A stretch of DNA of 64,000 nucleotides from positions 9,284,001-9,348,000 of the forward strand of contig NC_046673.1 in assembly GCF_003369915.1 (NCBI RefSeq), in the 5' to 3' direction. This document shows, piece after piece, positions 61,894 to 64,000 of this stretch. The stretch's first letter is position 1, and every line of letters starts with the position of its first letter. The stretch is from Drosophila miranda (lineage: Eukaryota > Arthropoda > Insecta > Diptera > Drosophilidae). The notes beneath the pieces were generated by a model. That model saw only the letters and a list, made by a program, of their open reading frames with translations. It made no database searches and had not been told where the DNA came from. The position numbers were made by a program, and so were the translations under genes.

Positions 61894-64000
61894 AAAAAAG
61901 CAAAGAAGGAACCATCAACACAACCACCAATCCCCTCACAAGCGAAATAAAAACGCCACACACAAAAAAACACAATCTGAGAACGATTCATATATATATT
62001 TAAAAAAATATATATATATTTATATATCCCGATTTCTTTCACCTATCCTTATTTTTTGGTATTTTGACAAACAACAACAACAACAAAAAAGTACAGCTGC
62101 AGCAACAACAAACACATTTAACACTAACCTTAACAAAACAAAACAAAACAAAAAATCCCTAGCTTAAATTTGTTTTTAACTTTGTAATCATTTTCGTCGT
62201 ATCTACGTAAAAGATTCAATTACTTTACCCCACTTCTATATATTATATATATACATATATATCTATGTATATCTATATATATGTATAGATTTATAGATAA
62301 ACAAAGATTGAATTGTAAATTTCATTTAGTTTAATTAAAAACACAAACACACACACATACAACAACTTAAATGAGAATAACAATTTTACTTTTATAAAAA
62401 AAAAAAAAAAACCCAAAAAAAATACGCAAAATTTAAATACTAACTCATGTCACTCATGGAAGAATTGAAAATTTTTTGTTTTAAGATTTGACCAACCCCC
62501 CTACCCTCTACACGCACACACACACACATACACACAGTCAAGACATATCTTCTGAACTAGCTCCGGCGGTTCGCGAACTAGTTCCAAGTATTTTTTTTTA
62601 TTCCAAGCCTCTAAATCGGAATTATTTTCGTTTCCTAGAAGATTTGTACGTGAATAGGAAGAGTAGGAACACAGCCAGCAGACAGACACACACAAGACAT
62701 TTAGCAATTTAGATATATATGTACAATATATTTTTTTAACGAGATAACATAAATATCAACGCAAAAAGCGAAACTATAATTAAATGTGCAAATCATCCAA
62801 GGACTGAATCGTAACCTAATTTACAGAAAACAATAAATAAAAAACCCAACAAAAACCAGTAATAAAAAAAGAAAACACGCATAAACTTAAAAAATAAATG
62901 AGAAATATATATATTTCTATAAAGGCGACAAAAATCCGAAATCAAGCGAAAAGTGTGCAATTTTTTTTGGAATATTTTTTTGCTGTTCACAAAAAGACTG
63001 TGCTAACAAGTTGATTAAGGATTACGGAATCAGAAGCAACCAGAACTGATCTTAAAATGCAAAAAAAAATTACGAAAAACTTAAAAACAAAAGGAGTAAA
63101 ATATACAAAACGTCGTCTTGTTCGATCGAACATCAATTCTTCTCCCTCTTAACAACCCTTTCCCTTCTTGAACCTCTACAGATCGTATCGAATCATGTAT
63201 TTATTTTTTTTTGGTTATAATTTCTCATGAAAATCAGCCCCAACTACGACAACATCAACAACAAAAACAACAACAACAATGTCGAGAACCAACAACCAAA
63301 TATTTGTCAACAGAAACAACAAGGCATCGATAATTTTTTTTGATTTTTTTGTTGGTCACTCGTCCATCAAGTTTAACCATTAAAAAAGAGCAAACAAAAC
63401 TGGACAAAAATGAATACCTTTATAGATTTACATAATATACATATATCCTTGATTATATGAAATCTATTCTATATAAATAGCGTTAAATTTTAATAATTAT
63501 TTAGTATGTAGTGCGTTAAAAGCAACAAAAAAGAACAAAACAAAAGCTAAAAAAAAAAAAACAAAAGCCGATAGTGTGACCAGAGAAAGCGAAAAAAAAA
63601 TAAAAAGGCGAAACGCAAAACAATCGTAAGAAAAAACCAAAACAAAACCGACATTTTTTTTACAAATTTTTTTCAAGTTCAAGCAAATCTCGAGAAATCA
63701 CACGAGAGAGAGAACAGTGCTGGAAAGCGGCGCAAAGCAAAGCAGCGCCCGATGGCACAACGGGAAGTTTTTTCTCCCCCTACATATTTTTTTTTTTTTG
63801 TCGTTTCTCCACTATTTGTTGTGTTTTTTTTTTGTTTTCCTTTCATTTTGATCTTAGTAATCTGCCTTGCTCCGTGCCCCGTGCCCCGTGCATGTGCGTG
63901 TGCCTGTGGTTTATGTGTGTGTGTGTGTGTGAGAGAGAGAGTCGGGATCGGGTTCGGGTCCCTGCCTGATCACAGAATGAGATGGAACGGGAGCGCGGCG
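61894..64000 (+). other. Sxl 3' UTR and downstream flank
   Basis: Long A- and U-rich sequence with no coding gene. A first AATAAA at 61946-61951 and further candidates (for example near 62835) suggest several poly(A) sites. Many U7-U10 runs occur, for example near 62942, 62977, 63205, 63335 and 63780-63800. The transcript end cannot be placed, and it may run beyond the window. Confidence 0.5.

Noticed and set aside
1-64000. CRISPR arrays, bacterial operons, riboswitches, tRNA or rRNA genes
   Set aside because: The tandem repeats found have no regular unique spacers, the genome is eukaryotic, and I saw no cloverleaf or rRNA-like sequence by eye. A tRNAscan and Rfam search would be needed to exclude small RNA genes fully.

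Overview
The window is nuclear DNA from a Drosophila species, most likely of the obscura group. The genes are recognisable fly genes with short GT-AG introns, long U- and CA-rich UTRs, DRE and Motif-1 promoter elements, hexanucleotide microsatellites and decayed Tc1 and LINE copies. All seven protein genes have homologues I associate with the D. melanogaster X chromosome (Muller element A). The species call is an inference from the divergence and repeat content.

Layout from left to right. Positions 1-19840 (+): a long gene for an SV2-like major facilitator transporter. It has several candidate noncoding first exons spread over 16 kb and coding exons at 16189-18856. 19841-21774: intergenic, with weak unexplained ORFs. 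21775-23033 (-): Seipin. 24091-24474: a Tc1 transposase relic. 24614-25658 (+): a TspanC8 tetraspanin, probably Tsp3A. 27083-30774 (+): l(1)1Bi, the Mybbp1A homologue. 31448-33289 (-): Dredd, the apical caspase of the IMD pathway, convergent with l(1)1Bi. 33290-38190: repeat-rich DNA and the 5' part of su(s). 38243-44197 (+): su(s), suppressor of sable, with an antisense LINE in a coding intron. 44790-52560: repeat-rich DNA that probably includes the Sxl maintenance promoter and first intron, with a decayed Tc1 element. 52605-64000 (+): Sex-lethal, with its early promoter and early exon E1, late exon 2, poison male exon, exons 4-8 and a long U-rich 3' UTR.

The genes do not form one pathway. 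Sxl is the master sex switch: a female dose of X-linked activators fires the early promoter, and SXL protein then keeps the male exon out of its own mRNA through U-tracts. The early promoter motifs, the stop-containing exon and the flanking U-tracts are all visible here. su(s) encodes a CCCH nuclear RNA-binding protein that limits aberrant transcripts, including those from transposon-bearing genes, and this copy itself carries a LINE. l(1)1Bi, Dredd and su(s) form a cluster that I recall from the tip of the melanogaster X. They sit here beside genes from other melanogaster X locations, which indicates a reshuffled Muller A.

All exon coordinates are deduced by eye from reading frame, splice consensus and known protein families. 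UTR ends and promoters are less certain than coding exons.
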